From: Dermatophagoides farinae
Lineage: Eukaryota > Arthropoda > Arachnida > Sarcoptiformes > Pyroglyphidae
Reading direction: 5' to 3'
DNA length: 64,000 bases
NCBI RefSeq assembly: GCF_024713945.1
Contig: NC_134682.1
Location: 1,674,001 to 1,738,000 of the forward strand
Positions 1-14,346 of this stretch are shown here, one piece after another. The notes under the pieces are model-generated. The model saw only the letters and a program-made list of their open reading frames with translations, ran no database searches and was not told the origin of the DNA. Position 1 is the first letter of the stretch. Every line of letters starts with the position of its first letter. Position numbers and translations under genes: made by a program.

Positions 1-3000
1 ATATTCACAACCATAGTCAACTTGTTTTGTATGATGATGAATCAAATTCTTGATATTGAAATTGTTGTTCAATTATTCTTTGACTTTTTTTGGATTCGGT
101 TTTCTTTTCTTTTCTTTTCATTCTAGTTTTTTTTTCATGGATAAACGACATAATAATGATGATGATGATGATGATAATAATAATTCTATTTCAAACGACA
201 ACAAAGAATTCATTTGAACGCTTGATTTGTTCGATCATTCGTTTGGTGTGTATAACCAGAAATTGTGCATATTGTTGTTGTTTACTGAATTAAACTTCAA
301 TATAATATATCCAACTACAGCAACAAAATATGGATATGGATGATGAAGATGAACCAAAAAAAAAAAAAAATGGTCAGTCAACGGTGTCATTGGTGATAAG
401 AGAACATTATTACTTTTTCTATGATTCTTTGTCGCTACTGCTGATATTCTTCTTGGCCAAAATTTTTTTTTTTTTTGGTCCTTTGCTTCTTGTATGTTTG
501 ATTCGTTGGCTGGTTGGTTGTTTGTTGTTGTTGTTGTTGTTGTCCACTGGATACAATTGACCATTGTTCATATTTTTTTTTTAATTTATTTATTCATCCA
601 TTCATTTTCAGCTAATAATCTTTTTTTCTTTTCTTTCTTACAAGAAATTCTGAAATTTTTTTTCTCTCATTGCCACATTGGTGAAAACAATATCCGATTC
701 TTTCTTCGGCCAATGGTTTGTTTAGAAAAAAAAAATTCTTGATTATTCACCGACAACAACAACCATATTCCAGAAACAATAATAACAAGCACACACACCT
801 GAAAAAAAACACACACACAACACTTGTATTTCCAGTAGCTCAAAACATTGGAACAAAAAATCATCAATTGAATTATTATTGTCATCAAACTCCGAGAAAT
901 AAAAAAAACTAACTTCACATATTTCATATGATCCGATGGTCAAAGCAACAACAACAACAAAATTGGATATTTTGGATCTAAATATGACTAATAGGCTTAT
1001 CTATTTCATTCATACGAATTCGAATTCGAATTCTATTTCAACTTATTTAGGTCCAAAAAAAAAAATAAGAAATAGATAAATCAATCGATTGATCTGTGTG
1101 TCTCATTTTTTCGACTTATGAACTGTGATAATAATGATGATGAAGATTTGATCTTCAAAAGATGAGAAATAACACGACGACGACGATGACCAATGTGCAT
1201 TGACAGAATTATTTTCGAATAACGGATATTCTTCTTTTCAATAATAATCATATTCTCTTTTTTCTTCTTCATTGATAGATTGCTACAACAACAACAACCA
1301 ATATAATAATAACCAAACAAACGGCTAATAACCACCATCATCACCAACATATGAGCAATGCACAAACACACACACACACACACACACAAACATCAGAAGA
1401 AAAAACCAGATAAATTCTAATTGAAATGATATGATATAACCCTCCCCATAAGAAACGACGATGGGACAACCAAAATAAAAAAAAAGATTGAATAAAAATC
1501 CATCATTGATGAAAGTAAAATATTTTCCCATCAACAAATCAAATTTATATACGGATTATTTTGTTTATGATGATCACTAAATGAATTTCAACATAATTTT
1601 CTCTCTCTTTTTTTTTTTGATCGTCCAATGTCCAATGTGACATTATATATACACCATCTTCTTTTCAAATGTAAAAAATATGAATGAACAAGAAATATTC
1701 CTAAAAAAAAACTAACAAAATTCTTTAGCCTTTTTGTGATGATCATAATGAGATTCAATAAATCAGAAACGATTTTTTTTCTTCTTTTTTTTGATTTCGT
1801 TTTGTACAGCTACTTATTGAATCAGAATCCAGCTTATAATTTCTCTTTTTTTTTGATTTGACTTTTTTTTCTGCTGGTGTCTTTGGATAGCTCGGGTCAA
1901 TTTATTTTTTTTGTTGGTGAACAAAAATATGGTGATGATGGCGGTGGCCTGGTTCTGGATGGAATAAAAAAAAAAGAAATGTGATAATTTTGAATGACAT
2001 TTGTTTGTTTGGATATTCGAAAATTTTGTGTCGAAAGAAAGAAAGAAAGAAAAAAAATAATTATATTTTCGAGACCAGTTTTTTTTTTGTTTTTTGTTTT
2101 TGTTTTTTACAAGAATCCTCGACAACAGCAAAGATGATATAACATGATTTTTTGTTTCGTCTTCATCTTTTTCTTTTGGTTTTTTTCTTTTACATTTTTT
2201 TTGTTGCCTATTCTTCTATTGGTGTTAATGTCAAAAAATTGGACAATGGTCATAACACACTTACACACACACACACTGGTGTATCCAGTTTGGTTTGACA
2301 GTTTTGTGAATTTTTTTTTTCTCTCTCTCTCTCTTACTTATGGATTTTATAATTCTGTTGGAAGTGAATGGAGAGAGAGTGAGAAACATGTTTCACTCTT
2401 TGGATAGAAAAGATTCTTCTTCTAAAATGTTTCTGAAACATTTTTTTTATATATTCTGTCCATTTGATTTAAATAATAATGATATTTTCTGTTTTATTTT
2501 TGTTTCATTCGAAATAAACACTTGTCATCAACATCATTTTTTCATCTTCTTCTAGTCATGGATTGTCAATTTGTATTTTTCTGAAATTTTTTTTTATATT
2601 ATTATTTTTGATTTAGTAAACAAGTGGTGGATTGTAATTCAATTACAAATGTGTTAGTATTGTGTGTGTGTGTGTGTGTGTCTCAAAAGCACAAAGGTCA
2701 CTCACATGGATCAATCGATCGATTAAACGTTCAAGGGCATTTAGGGTCAATTAAATTTTCAACAAAGGAAAAACGAAAAAAAAAATTGAATTTGAACTCT
2801 ATTGGATGAGAGCAATTTTTTTTTCTTCTATTTATTTGTTTCACAGAACAGAAAAAAAACTCTGAATTATTTATAGAATTAAATTGACCAGAAGTGTCAG
2901 AGCATCATATCAAGCGAAAACAAAAAAAAAATGGCCAATGGGTAAGATATACGAATCGGACAAAATCGACCGAAACTCAGACACACATACAAAGAAAAAT

Positions 3001-4131
3001 GACCCGAATCAATGAATGGAATCATCATCAGATGTCGATAATAATTTAAATAAACAACTCGATCCATTTTGGTTATTGGTATCTATCTTGGTGGATTTGG
3101 TATATTTGCGGTTATATACACAGCTACATTATATATAGTATATATAGTAGTATTAATGATTGGAAACGATCTAAATGATGATGAAAATGATTAAACTTTG
3201 ATCATTGTACACATATATTCTCCTTACATCCACCATAATGATTAGTCTTTGATATCAATATTTTTGGATTCTCTTTTTCTCTTTTTGCAATAATGAAATG
3301 TATATATCGATAATCAGATGATGATGATGATGATGATGATCATTGATTAGAGTAAAAATGTATGTATTGTTTCACAAAAACTTACAACTGGTTTACTGAA
3401 TATTTTTTTTGTTTCTTGAATTTGAAAGACATTTGTCATATGGCCAACATGTGCCATTCTGTTCTGATGCTGATCATGGCAATGATGATGATGATGATGG
3501 TGATGATGATGTTGCTGTTGCTGTTGTTATTATTGTGATGACAAAATTAGATTATCGAATTGCACTCTGGTGAATTCGCCTTTATATTCATTTGTCTCTA
3601 TCTCTTTTTCTTTGATGTTTTCACAATAGAATCTTTTGCAAACAGTGTTATGACTATGGTGTTGACCATCAACATCATCATCAACATTTATTTTGTGAAT
3701 AGAAACATTTGTAATGTTTAAGGATAGAAAACAAAACAAAAACAAAAACGAAAAAAAGAAAAAAAAATTCTTCGGCGCCATCATTTCACCAAAAAAAAAA
3801 AAAATTCATTCACAGCCAGTCAACAAACACATCCCCCATTTTATTTTCGGTTCTGGTCTATTTGCCCGATGATGATGATGATGATGGTGATGAAAACAGC
3901 AATCAATTTACAATGTAAATAACCAAATTATTATAATAAATAAAGACCAAAAACACACATACATCGACACCCGAATAACCGAAATGGCAATGAATGAATG
4001 AATAATAGCCACCAACAGGGTGAAATATATGGAACGATCCAAAAAAATGACAACCGATGAACCATTTCGAATGAACCAAAAAAAAAAAAAAAAAAAGATT
4101 CGATTCTATTTCGACCACGAGCTGTTATTTT

Positions 4132-4197
<66 letters not shown>

Positions 4198-6019
4198 GGG
4201 TGGGTGGGAGTGTTTTATTTGCGAAAATTAATACGTTCGATGTTTTCAAAAATAAACAAACAAACAAACAAACAAACATTGAATGACATTATTCGTTGAA
4301 GCCATTTAATTATTGTATATTCACAATTCTGTCCGATTTGATGATTTTAACCACTGCGAGAGAGAGAAAAAAAAGAGCAACGAAAGCAAATTTTTTTTTT
4401 TGTTTCAATTTGCAAAATTCGTGATTCATACATATTCGTTTTAATCATGAAAAATCTCAGTAACACACACACACACACACACACACAGAATATGTGATTC
4501 ATATTTTTTTTCTTGTGAAACAAACAAACTAAAAAAAAATGGATATTAAAAATCTGGAACCAGAGCAACTTTTTTTCTGTTGTTTTTTTTTTTTTGATTC
4601 TCTAGTTTGATCTAATAATCAACGACATGATGATGATGATGATGATGGAAAAAAGTACCCGTTGTCACCGTTGTTCATTGTTGTTGATTTAATAATCGAA
4701 TCGACAAACAAACAAACGAAAGCAAAAAAAAAAAAAAAACATTCGATAACCGGCCTATGGCCAGAGAGCGAGCGACAAAACTTTGTGTGTGTGTGCATGG
4801 TGCAAAAAATTTTTTTTTCTTGTTTTGATTTTTTTTTACCGAAATCTAAAACTTTTTGTTTCTTCATAATTTTTTTTTCTGTTGTTGTTGTTGTTCCGGA
4901 TTATATAATTACGTTATGGTATTGGTCAAAAAATTTTTATGGATCGAAAATTTGTATTGCACTGGTGTTTTTTTTTTTTTTTTTTTTGCACACATACATC
5001 GTAATCGGCCCTTTTTGGTTCCATGATGGCATTGATGATCAGAATAGATCTTTTCTTTAATACTCAAAATCATCAAATGATCATCATCACAAATAGAATG
5101 AATTCACATCATCATCTAATGAGCTTTGATTGGAATTGTATCGAATCGAATCGAATTGAATCAGATCGAATAGAAAATGAACATTCGTTTCATTGGATGA
5201 TGATGATAAACATCTTTATGACTTTTTTGTCACATTATACATTTAAGAACAAACAAAAAAAAACATGATTCAACCGAATAGAATTCCGAATATTCTTCAA
5301 CAAAATATGATGACAAAAATGATAACAACAAATCCATTTGGGTGTCAATGTACAGAAAAAAAATGTCATATTCTATAATGACTGTTAATTATGGAGCACA
5401 TAGAAATTCTTTTCAAATCTCTATATATATAAATATCCATCATCAATCGTTAAGAATTATATCGATGAATGAATGAAAAGATTCACATTTGTCTATCGAA
5501 TGATTATTTCCAAGATTAATGAATTTGATTAGATTATCATTAGATGATTTTTTTTATCGTTTACTCATCCCCCCCAAAAAAACATCTATTAAAAAAAACC
5601 GGAATTACGAATCAAATGAAAAAAATTCTCGAGTTACATACTATATGAATGGCTACCCGAAATTGTTACCATTCATTCATGGTTTGCAGACGATTTTTTT
5701 TTCACTTCATCACTAAAAATGGTTCTGATGCATTGAATCAGGCAAATTCTTTTCATAAACATGAGCAAAGAGAATTTGTTCTCTGTTAACCATGAATAAA
5801 CGGTATTTTTGTTTATATTAAATCAGCAAAAGAGAAGAAACAAACGAAACAAAACAAAAAAAAATCCGGGATATACTGGATCATCATCGTCATCATCATC
5901 ATCATCATCATCAACAACAACAACAACATCATTCTAATAAGGTCACAGAGAATTTTATTTTGAAAAAAAATCACATTCAAATGTATTTTAAAAACAACGG
6001 CAGCCAAATTCATTGACAA
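1..6019. other. gene-free low-complexity region
   Basis: No open frame here resembles a known protein or has a plausible exon chain. The stretch is made of A/T-rich sequence with ATG/CAT and TTG/CAA trinucleotide runs, CA/TG dinucleotide runs (for example 1365-1388, 2661-2680, 4463-4486) and poly-A/poly-T tracts. It includes the exceptional T tract at 4133-4196. The short open frames are translations of these repeats (poly-F, poly-V, poly-K, CVCVC patterns). It could be intergenic DNA or part of a large intron of a gene whose exons lie outside the window. The last few hundred bases should contain the FUT8 promoter and 5' UTR, but I see no clear core element. Confidence 0.7.
4133..4196. repeat. 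64-nt uninterrupted poly-T tract
   Basis: The sequence shows 64 consecutive T, followed directly by a G-rich stretch (GGGGTGGGTGGGAG). A 17-nt A run lies about 36 nt upstream (around 4079-4096). This is by far the longest homopolymer in the window. It could be the tail of a retroposed copy in minus orientation, or simple slippage expansion. No adjacent element body or target duplication was recognised. Confidence 0.95.
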
Positions 6020-8254
6020 ATGTTGTTTACGTTTTTTTCGATAAACAATTTTACCAAATATTTTATCCTTTTCTTTTTATTGATATTTTTATTGATACTC
6101 ATATCGAATGTACCATTCGGTTTTTTTGGTCATTCGAATGACAATGAAAATATTGATTCATCAACCGAAATAATATTGGCCCGTTTAAGTCGGGCTATGG
6201 CTGAATTGACAGCACTTAAATCACAAAATGAAGAACTTAGAAATCTTATACAAAATTTTATTCCACAATTACAATTGAATGATGATATCCATAATGGTGA
6301 TGATCGAATGGCTTCAATTCATTCATCATACATTGGTCATAAACAGTTTGATGGTGCAAATTCAATATTCTCATTAGATTCACAATTTGAATTTAGTCGA
6401 CGAAAATTAACGACCGATGTGAATGAATTATGGAATTATATTCGTACAGTAGAAACGACAAAAGCTGAAACGAAAAATTTTGTCAAAGAACTTAAAAATA
6501 GTCTACTATTTGATCTGGGTATGTAAATAAATTTTTTTTTCATTATTCCACAATTACTTACTATATGAATTTTAATCTAATTTTAATCACCCATTAATGG
6601 GTGTAGTCATCATCGCTAAACGTGATGAACGATCCAGATATAAACAATTGGAACTATTATCCAATTATATACAGAATCGAATTCATGAATTACAGAATCC
6701 AAAAGATTGTAAAACAACTCAAAAAATTGTTTGTACACTGAACAAAGGCTGTGGATTTGGCTGTCAGATTCATCATCTATCCTATTGTATGGTTATTGCT
6801 TTAGCTACTAAACGCACTCTGATATTGAATTCACAGAATTGGCGTTATGCAAATAAAATTCATGGCTCATCAACAGCTAAATCTTCATCATCATCATTAT
6901 GGGAATTGGCATTCCAACCGCTCAGTCATACCTGTCTAAATGATTCAGGTTCACCACGTACAAATTGGCTCAATTCTATTGATCATAATCATCATCATCC
7001 ACGAAATGTTCAAGTAATTGATCTGCCGATATTAGATTCATTGAGACCACGACCACCTTATCTTCCATTAACAATTCCGCAAGAGATATCAAATGAATTA
7101 ACTACATTACATGGTTCACCATTTGTTTGGTTTATTGGACAAATATTACGATACATAATGAAACCATCGGATGAAATTGAACAATTTCTTTCGATGAAAC
7201 GAAGTAAATTTAATTTCAAACATCCAATCGTTGGTGTTCATGTACGACGAACAGATAAAATCAATACCGAAGCTTCATTTCATTCGTTATCTGAATATAT
7301 GATACATGTTGAAGATTATTTTGATCGTTTAGAATTGTTCAAAAAACGTCAAAATGATGAGGTATTTTTTCTCTGGTGAAGAATTCCATTTTACTGATGA
7401 TTTTTACCTTTTGCAGACAACCACCAAACGTATTGTATATTTGGCTACCGATGATTCTAGTGTATGGAGAAAAGAAGTGCCGAAATTTGAAAAGAAGGGC
7501 TATAAATTTATTGGTGATTCTGAAATTTGTATGTTGTTTTTTTTGTTTGTTTGTTTATTGAATGATTTTTTACAATTTTTTTTCCAAAATGTTTTATCCT
7601 AAACAGCCGATACAGCTAGCGTTAATCGTCGATATTCATTTGATTCGCTCAAAAATATTATTCTTGATGTATGGATGTTGAGCGAAACAGATTATATTGT
7701 CTGTACGTTTAGCTCACAAGTTTGTCGATTAGCATATGAATTAATGCAATCGAAAAATGTAAGTGAAACAAAAAAAATGTTCAACAATTTTTATTTTCAT
7801 TTATTCGATTTTTTTTTATCATTCAAACATTCATAGCCTGCTATTGATCGTTCTAACAATTTCTTTTCACTTGATGATATTTATTATTTTGGTGGTCAAA
7901 ATAGCCATAATCAAATAGCCATATTAGATCATGAAGCAGCAACCAAAGATTCCGAGATAAACATCAAACGTGGTGATATAATTGGTTTGTTGACATTGGT
8001 TTTTTTTTGACATTTTTTTTAGATAACTAACTAATTAAAAAAAATCATCAACAGGTATTGCTGGTAATCATTGGAATGGCTATAGTAAAGGCATTAATCG
8101 TGTTACACAACAAGATGGTCTTTATCCGGGATTTAAAACCAAAGAAAAAATCGAAACAGCTAGTTTTGAATTGTTCAAAGATTTTAAAGATTCTCATCAT
8201 CATCCAAAACATAATACAGACAGACGACGACGACGACAAAATCAACCAAATTGA
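6020..8254 (+). CDS. FUT8: alpha-1,6-fucosyltransferase (GT23)
   Basis: Golgi enzyme that transfers fucose from GDP-fucose to the innermost GlcNAc of N-glycans (core fucosylation). Predicted exons: 6020-6518, 6607-7361, 7417-7528, 7607-7758, 7837-7984, 8055-8254. All are phase-consistent and give 621 residues (human about 575). An N-terminal signal anchor lies near residues 13-31, followed by a coiled stem. The catalytic domain carries [19 protein letters not shown], the donor-binding HVRRTDK near residue 378, [10 protein letters not shown] and [14 protein letters not shown]-like signatures (here [14 protein letters not shown]). The C-terminal SH3 fold contains [18 protein letters not shown] His/Arg-rich tail (around 8201-8251) extends past the vertebrate end. 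Introns are 55-88 nt. The first ATG precedes the membrane segment directly. A Pumilio-like TGTAAATA lies in the 3' UTR at 8306-8313. Identification is secure; exact splice edges are inferred. Confidence 0.96.
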
Positions 8255-8497
8255 ATGAGTAATTTTTTTTTTGTTTCATTCTAGTAGAAAATTTCATTGT
8301 CTATCTGTAAATATTATTATCACTCTGTGCAATATATGAATCTATTTTTTGTTGTTTTTTAATTCGTTTCTCATTTTTTTTTATCTTATTATTATTTGAT
8401 CCCAAAAAAAAGATGTATTTTTTGTGATATCTTTTCCAAACCTGAATATACATGAATATAATTAGGTTTTAATGAATTTTTTTTTCTGTATATGATA

Positions 8498-8503
8498 AAT
8501 AAA
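8498..8503 (+). terminator. poly(A) signal AATAAA for FUT8
   Basis: AATAAA lies about 245 nt after the FUT8 stop codon, in an A/T-rich 3' UTR. It is the first canonical hexamer on this strand after the stop that I found. Assignment is by position only. Confidence 0.55.
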
Positions 8504-8840
8504 GTATTAATTAATTGAAGATGATGATGATTATTAAAATCCATAATGGATGGATCGAATATATATTCTTTATTTTTTTTTTAACTAATGACAAGTGCTG
8601 CAATCTAGTGGTCGTATGGAATTTTTATTTCTATTCTTGACCACTGCTGCTGCTGCTTCTGCTGTTGATAATGATGATGATGATGCTGTTGCACCTATAA
8701 TAATAACAAACCACTACAAACATATTCGAGTCGAATAAATCGCGGCCAAATATAATGTGAAAGAAAACTTGAATGAATGAAGAAGAAGAAGAAAAAAAAA
8801 AAAAGAAAAACAGTTGACCAGGTGTCATCCATTGAAATAT

Positions 8841-8880
8841 CTGGATGGATGGATGGATGGATGGATGTATAGATAGATAG
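8841..8880. repeat. GGAT/GATA tetranucleotide microsatellite
   Basis: Repeated GGAT units grade into GATA units (around 8841-8880). This is a plain tandem repeat with no sign of coding potential. Minus-strand translation gives a meaningless SIHPSIHPSI pattern. Confidence 0.85.
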
Positions 8881-10827
8881 AATGGTATACTTTGTGTGAA
8901 CGTCTTTTTTTTCATTTGGCTATTGTCCGAGTAGGTTGAGCTCATCATCATCATCATCAACAACAACAACAACAAAAATCATAATAACTCAATGTAATAC
9001 GTCAACAACAATTCATTTTTCATATGATGTTCAATTGTTTTTTTTTGTTTTCGTTTCTTCATCATTTGACCATTTATTTTTGGCCAGTTTAAAGTGGATG
9101 TGAAGGGAAAAAAGTTACCCGAATTCTCCACTACCCATCTTTATTCATTATTTGACGACGACAATCTAAGAATCTCACACGCAATTTAATAATTTACATC
9201 ACCTGTGTGTGTGTGTGTTGTTACAATCTTACAGTTAATGATATGTGATGATTGGATCGAATTGATTTGTGAATCAAGTGAATTTTTGAAATTTTCAAAT
9301 GAATCCCGTTATTCTCGGATGTTTGTTGATCATCGAATCAAATTTCAATTTCCCATTTTCATTGTAATCAATTTTTTTTTTGAATAAATACAAAAATTTT
9401 CTACTACAAAACGTAAGTATCTACCATTCGATTTTAATGATTTATCCGTTTTTATGAATTCCAAAAAATAATAAACAGTAGCTATATTGATAAGCTATTT
9501 GTATTACAAAAATTCAGTAGCATTATGATTGTTTTCATTCATTTCGAATCCTCATTGTGAATCCAGTTCCCCTCCCCATAAATAACCACTATTATATTCT
9601 TTTATTTTTGATGATGATGTTATTATTATATATTGTATATACTACCAACACGCTCTCATTCACATATATATACAAAACACACACATCATGAATTCATATA
9701 TTGGATTCAATATTTGAATCGGTCGTCGAAACGAAGTGGCATACATACAACACAAACACGACATAGAAAGAAGATGTGTTTGTGTGTTCTATGTATATTT
9801 ATTTAACATTTATTCAAGTATCAGGATCATACTACACACAAAAAAATATAAAGTGAGAGAGAGAGAGAGAGAGAGAATCCATACTTGTGTGCTCATTTTT
9901 TTTTTGCCAGAAAAAAATTTTCGGCTCGATCCTATTTTTTTCCATATCATTCATACATCATACAAATGAATATTCCAAACACACACACACACACCATGCT
10001 TATTATTCATTCGAAAATTATATGAACCAAAATTGAAAGGCTAGAATTTTTTTTTTACGAATGAAAACCTGTGCAATATCCATCCATCTATAGATCTCAA
10101 TCATTATCATCAATCTTTTTTTTATATTTTAAATTCGATTCTCGATTTTTGAAAGGTAATTATTCATTTTCAATATGATACAACATTCTTCGAATGAATT
10201 TTACATTTTTTTGACGCGGTATCCTTAGGCGTTTACATTCTCCTCTTCTATGCTAAAGAAGAAGATATATTCATGAACCACCACCCATTTTTGCGATTAT
10301 CTTCTGTATGTTTTTTTTTTGTTGTAATCATGGTGATGATTATGGTCATAATTCATTGAGGCCTTCGGCTACAAAATAAGGGCCACCTTTTTTTAATATA
10401 ATGACGACGACAACGTATCCGGATCAAACGTTGTTATGTTGCCCGTGTTGTAGACGAGACTTTCCCCTCTTATTAACATTAGTCTTTTCGATGATGATGA
10501 TGATGATCTCACTTGTTCTTACATAGGGTTGTTGTTTTGCTTACAGATAATCATTGATGTCTTCAGAATAGTGGCGGTCAGGTCCGGCCTACAATCACGT
10601 TTTTTCTCCTCTCTGTGTTTGTTTGTGTGTGTACGGAATCGATCTAATTAGTTTAATATTTTTTTTCCACTTCAAATATTGACTCGACAAATTCATTCAT
10701 TTTTCATATGTCGAGTTCAAACACACACACACACAACAACAACAACTTTTAAGTTTACCTGTCGGTCTAATTTTTTTTTTACTTTTTTTCATTCCGACAA
10801 TTGTAAAACGAAAATCTAATAGTTTGA

Positions 10828-13358
10828 ATGAAGATTCGTCAATCATTCGATAATTTTGATAACGATAATAATAGTAACAACAATAATAATAATAACAACA
10901 ACAACACTATGGATGACGACACTGTACAGGATAAGGAACGATTTGCAAGGTATGAAATTTTATAACTTTTTAAAAATTAAAACAAAACAAAAATAAATGA
11001 ATGAATTTTTTTTCCACAGAGAAAATCATAGCGAAATTGAACGTCGTCGTCGAAATAAAATGACTGCTTATATAACTGAATTATCCGATATGGTACCAAC
11101 ATGTTCAGCATTAGCAAGAAAACCGGATAAATTAACAATATTACGTATGGCTGTTGCACATATGAAATCATTACGAGGAACAGGCAACACAAACAATGAT
11201 GGAACATATAAACCATCATTTTTAACCGATCAAGAATTAAAACATTTAATACTTGAAGCGGCTGATGGTTTTCTTTTTGTTGTTTCATGCGATTCCGGTC
11301 GTATTATCTATGTTTCAGATTCTGTTACACCAGTACTCAATCATTCACAATCAGATTTTTTTAACACTTGTATCTATGATTTAATTCATCCTGAAGATGT
11401 GGAAAAAGTTCGTGAACAACTTTCCACTCAAGAATCGCCTAATGGTGGCCGTATATTGGATCTTAAAAGTAAGAGTCATTGTACAAAACTTTTTTTTTTT
11501 GATCGATTGATTTGAATAAATGAATGGAAATATGGTTTTTTTTCTTTTCTTTTATATTGAACTATAGCCGGAACTGTAAAGAAAGAAGGCCATCAATCTT
11601 CAATGAGACTTTGTATGGGTTCACGTCGTGGTTTTATTTGTCGTATGAAAATTGGCAATCTTCCTTTGGATGCAATTGCGCCCAATCATTTACATCGAAT
11701 CCGTCAACGAAGTGGTCTTGGTGCTAGTATTGATGGTAATCATTATGCAGTTGTCCATTGTACGGGTTATATTAAAAATTGGCCACCATCCGGCGTTCAA
11801 ATGGAACGACTTGATACTTCGGATGAAAATCATGCTGTTAATAATTGCTGTTTAGTTGCAATTGGCCGTCTACAAGTAACATCGGTTCCAAATACTAATG
11901 ATTTAATGGCCACCAATGCAAACAATGAATTTATTTCAAGACATACATTGGATGGAAAATTTACTTTTGTTGATCAACGTGTAACGAATATACTTGGCTA
12001 TCAACCACAAGAATTATTGGGTAAAATTTGTTTCGATTATTATCATCCGGAAGATCAAAGCCACATGAAAGAAAGTTTCAAACATGGTATGTCATGACAA
12101 TCATAATCAATCATAATCGATCCATTTATTTTGTGTTTTTTTTGCCCAACAATAGTTCTCAGCCTAAAAGGACAAGTAATGTCCGTTATGTATAGATTTC
12201 GAGCAAAAAATTGTGATTGGGTCTGGTTTCGTACTAGTAGTTTTGCATTTCATAATCCATATACTGATGATGTTGAATATATTGTCTGTACAAATTCGTC
12301 TACAAAGTAAGTTTTTTTTTTAAATAATTGATTTGATTTTTGATTGATAATAACCATATTTCTTATTCAGAAACATGCATCACAATGAAGGAATAATAAA
12401 TGAAACACAGACATCTGTATCATCAGCTGTTGATAATGGACAACAATCTCAACATTATGGTCAACAAAATGCCGCCCATCAACAACATATGGGAACAATG
12501 GGTCTAAATCCAATAACAAAAACTGATTCAACCATTGATTCATATAATCTTCATCGAGTCAATGATTCATCAATGTATAATCAAATGGTAGATTTAAAAT
12601 CATGAAGATTATTTTCATTTTTGCCTATAATTGAATCATTTATTTTTTTTGTTATCAGCCCTATTCTATCTATTCGGATCCAAATGTCATTGGTTACAAT
12701 CCAAATGGATTATTATCAACACCAATGAATACCGCTGAAATGGCAACAACACAAAGTAGTCCATCATTAAATAAAATGGTATCCAGTTCCTCGAATGAAT
12801 CTTGGGCAACGCGAAACATGACTAGAGTATGTTTACAACAATGATAGCTGTTTTTTTTTGAATTTTATATACTAACATACTTTTTGATTTTGAAAATCAA
12901 TTAGACTGAAACTTATTCCAATCAATCCGGTGCTTATAATCAGGTTAGCCCATCACGTAGTCCATCAGCTGGAGCACCAACTTATACACAATTGGGCACA
13001 ACATCCACACGACCTGGTAAGAATTTATTTAATAATTTGATTTTTTTCAATTTTACCAATTTGTATAATTTAATAATAAGCAATGTGGACACAATGGTCA
13101 CAAAGTGGAAATGAACATCAACAATCTGCACCACCTCCACCACCACCACCGAATATGACGCCAAACAATACAATAATTACTGGCCAACAACAACAACAGC
13201 TTGCAAATTCTCATCAATCACAACAGCAACAACAACAACCATCTCAACAACAACAATCACAACAACCACAATCAGAAATGGATATGTTACATATGTTAGG
13301 ACAACAAGATCAAAATTCATTTGAAGATTTAAACATGTTTAATTCATTTAATGAATGA
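10828..13358 (+). CDS. ARNT: ARNT / tango bHLH-PAS transcription factor
   Basis: Obligate dimer partner of class I bHLH-PAS proteins (AhR, HIF-alpha, Sim, Trachealess types); nuclear. Predicted exons: 10828-10949, 11020-11468, 11568-12086, 12156-12306, 12371-12587, 12659-12826, 12905-13016, 13081-13358. Phases agree throughout and give 671 residues. Residues 1-35 are Asn-rich. The basic helix-loop-helix follows ([28 protein letters not shown]), joined directly to PAS-A ([38 protein letters not shown]). PAS-B begins near residue 314 ([28 protein letters not shown]). The tail is Gln/Ser/Pro-rich, with a Pro run and CAA-encoded Gln runs, consistent with a transactivation region. The start lies in the short first exon, and the bHLH basic region spans the first intron, as in other ARNT genes (from memory). 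Near-identity of the bHLH to vertebrate ARNT makes the call secure. Confidence 0.97.
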
Positions 13359-14346
13359 AATTGATACATTACATACAATGAATGGGGACCACCACTTATG
13401 TACAAAGCATCATCAAATTTAACTAAATAAGAATATATCAATTATTTTATTTATATAATATACAAAGAAATTATTATTTCGTACATTATTTTCTGATACA
13501 AATTCCAGAACATTTATATATTGATACAAAATAATAATACAGTAGTAGTGCATAAAAAAATATACAAACATAGAAAATTTTCATATCAATCAATCAATTT
13601 TTTTTTTATTCTAATAATTTAAAAAAAAAAATACAACCAAATGCAAACAGTGTACATTTCATCACATTTTGATCAATTATTATTATTGATTGTAAAATTT
13701 TTCACTATTAATCACCATTCCAGAATCCGGTACATAATTTAAAAAAAAAATAGAAAGAATGAAATAAAACAAAAGAAGAAAAAAAAATTCAAATAGAAAA
13801 AAACTTTTTTGGAAATTTTTATCAAATTTGACGAAACAAAAAAAAATTTCCCAGAAACATCAATGTTTGTGTTTGTGTGTTGTTGTCATCTTGTCTCGTT
13901 CTTCTCTCTCTCTCTCTCTATACCTCTCTCTGTCTCTTTCTTTCTTATTTTTTCATTCACGTACTGTGTATTTTTGTTTTGCGTGAGTCAAACCGTCCAC
14001 CGTCCGTTTTTTTTTTGTTTTGTTTTGTTGTCTCTTTTTTTCCCCCTCTATTTGTTTATTTGTGTGTGTGTGTGTGTTGAATCTGGAATCTCTGTTTGTT
14101 TGTTTTGTGTGTGTGTGTGTGTGGTAAGCTAATTTTTATTAATTAAAATCAAAATAAAAGATTTAATTTTAAAATAAATTTAACAGTGATAATTGATCAA
14201 ATGGATTGATTTGGACGGATGGATGGTTTTTATTAAATTTCAATCCATATTGTGGTATGACCATTTTTATTGATTATTTGAACATCAATAATAACATTTG
14301 TCATCATTTATATATCAACGACAGCGATAGGAAATTGATCAACATC
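13359..14346. other. ARNT 3' UTR and PAN3 5' spacer
   Basis: No coding sequence is recognised. The left half is A/T-rich, likely ARNT 3' UTR, with a candidate AATAAA near 13763-13768. The right half holds pyrimidine-rich CT and TG repeats (13900-14125), whose translations are artefactual. The PAN3 promoter and 5' UTR should lie at the right end. Confidence 0.6.

Larger units (their letters stand above)
8255..10827. other. FUT8 3' UTR and spacer before ARNT
   Basis: No coding gene is recognised. The first 250 nt are the likely FUT8 3' UTR. The rest is repeat-rich spacer: a GGAT tetranucleotide run near 8841-8866, an AGA/GAA run, and a GA run near 9854-9876. A less repetitive, relatively G/C-rich block at about 10200-10640 probably belongs to the ARNT promoter or 5' UTR. 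Confidence 0.6.

Noticed and set aside
235-564. Open frames on both strands with poly-F, poly-K and poly-V
   Set aside because: They are translations of T/A tracts and trinucleotide repeats with no family signature; similar frames occur across every spacer.
1015-1033. Triple GAATTC palindrome
   Set aside because: A short tandem repeat of a palindromic hexamer; no further structure.
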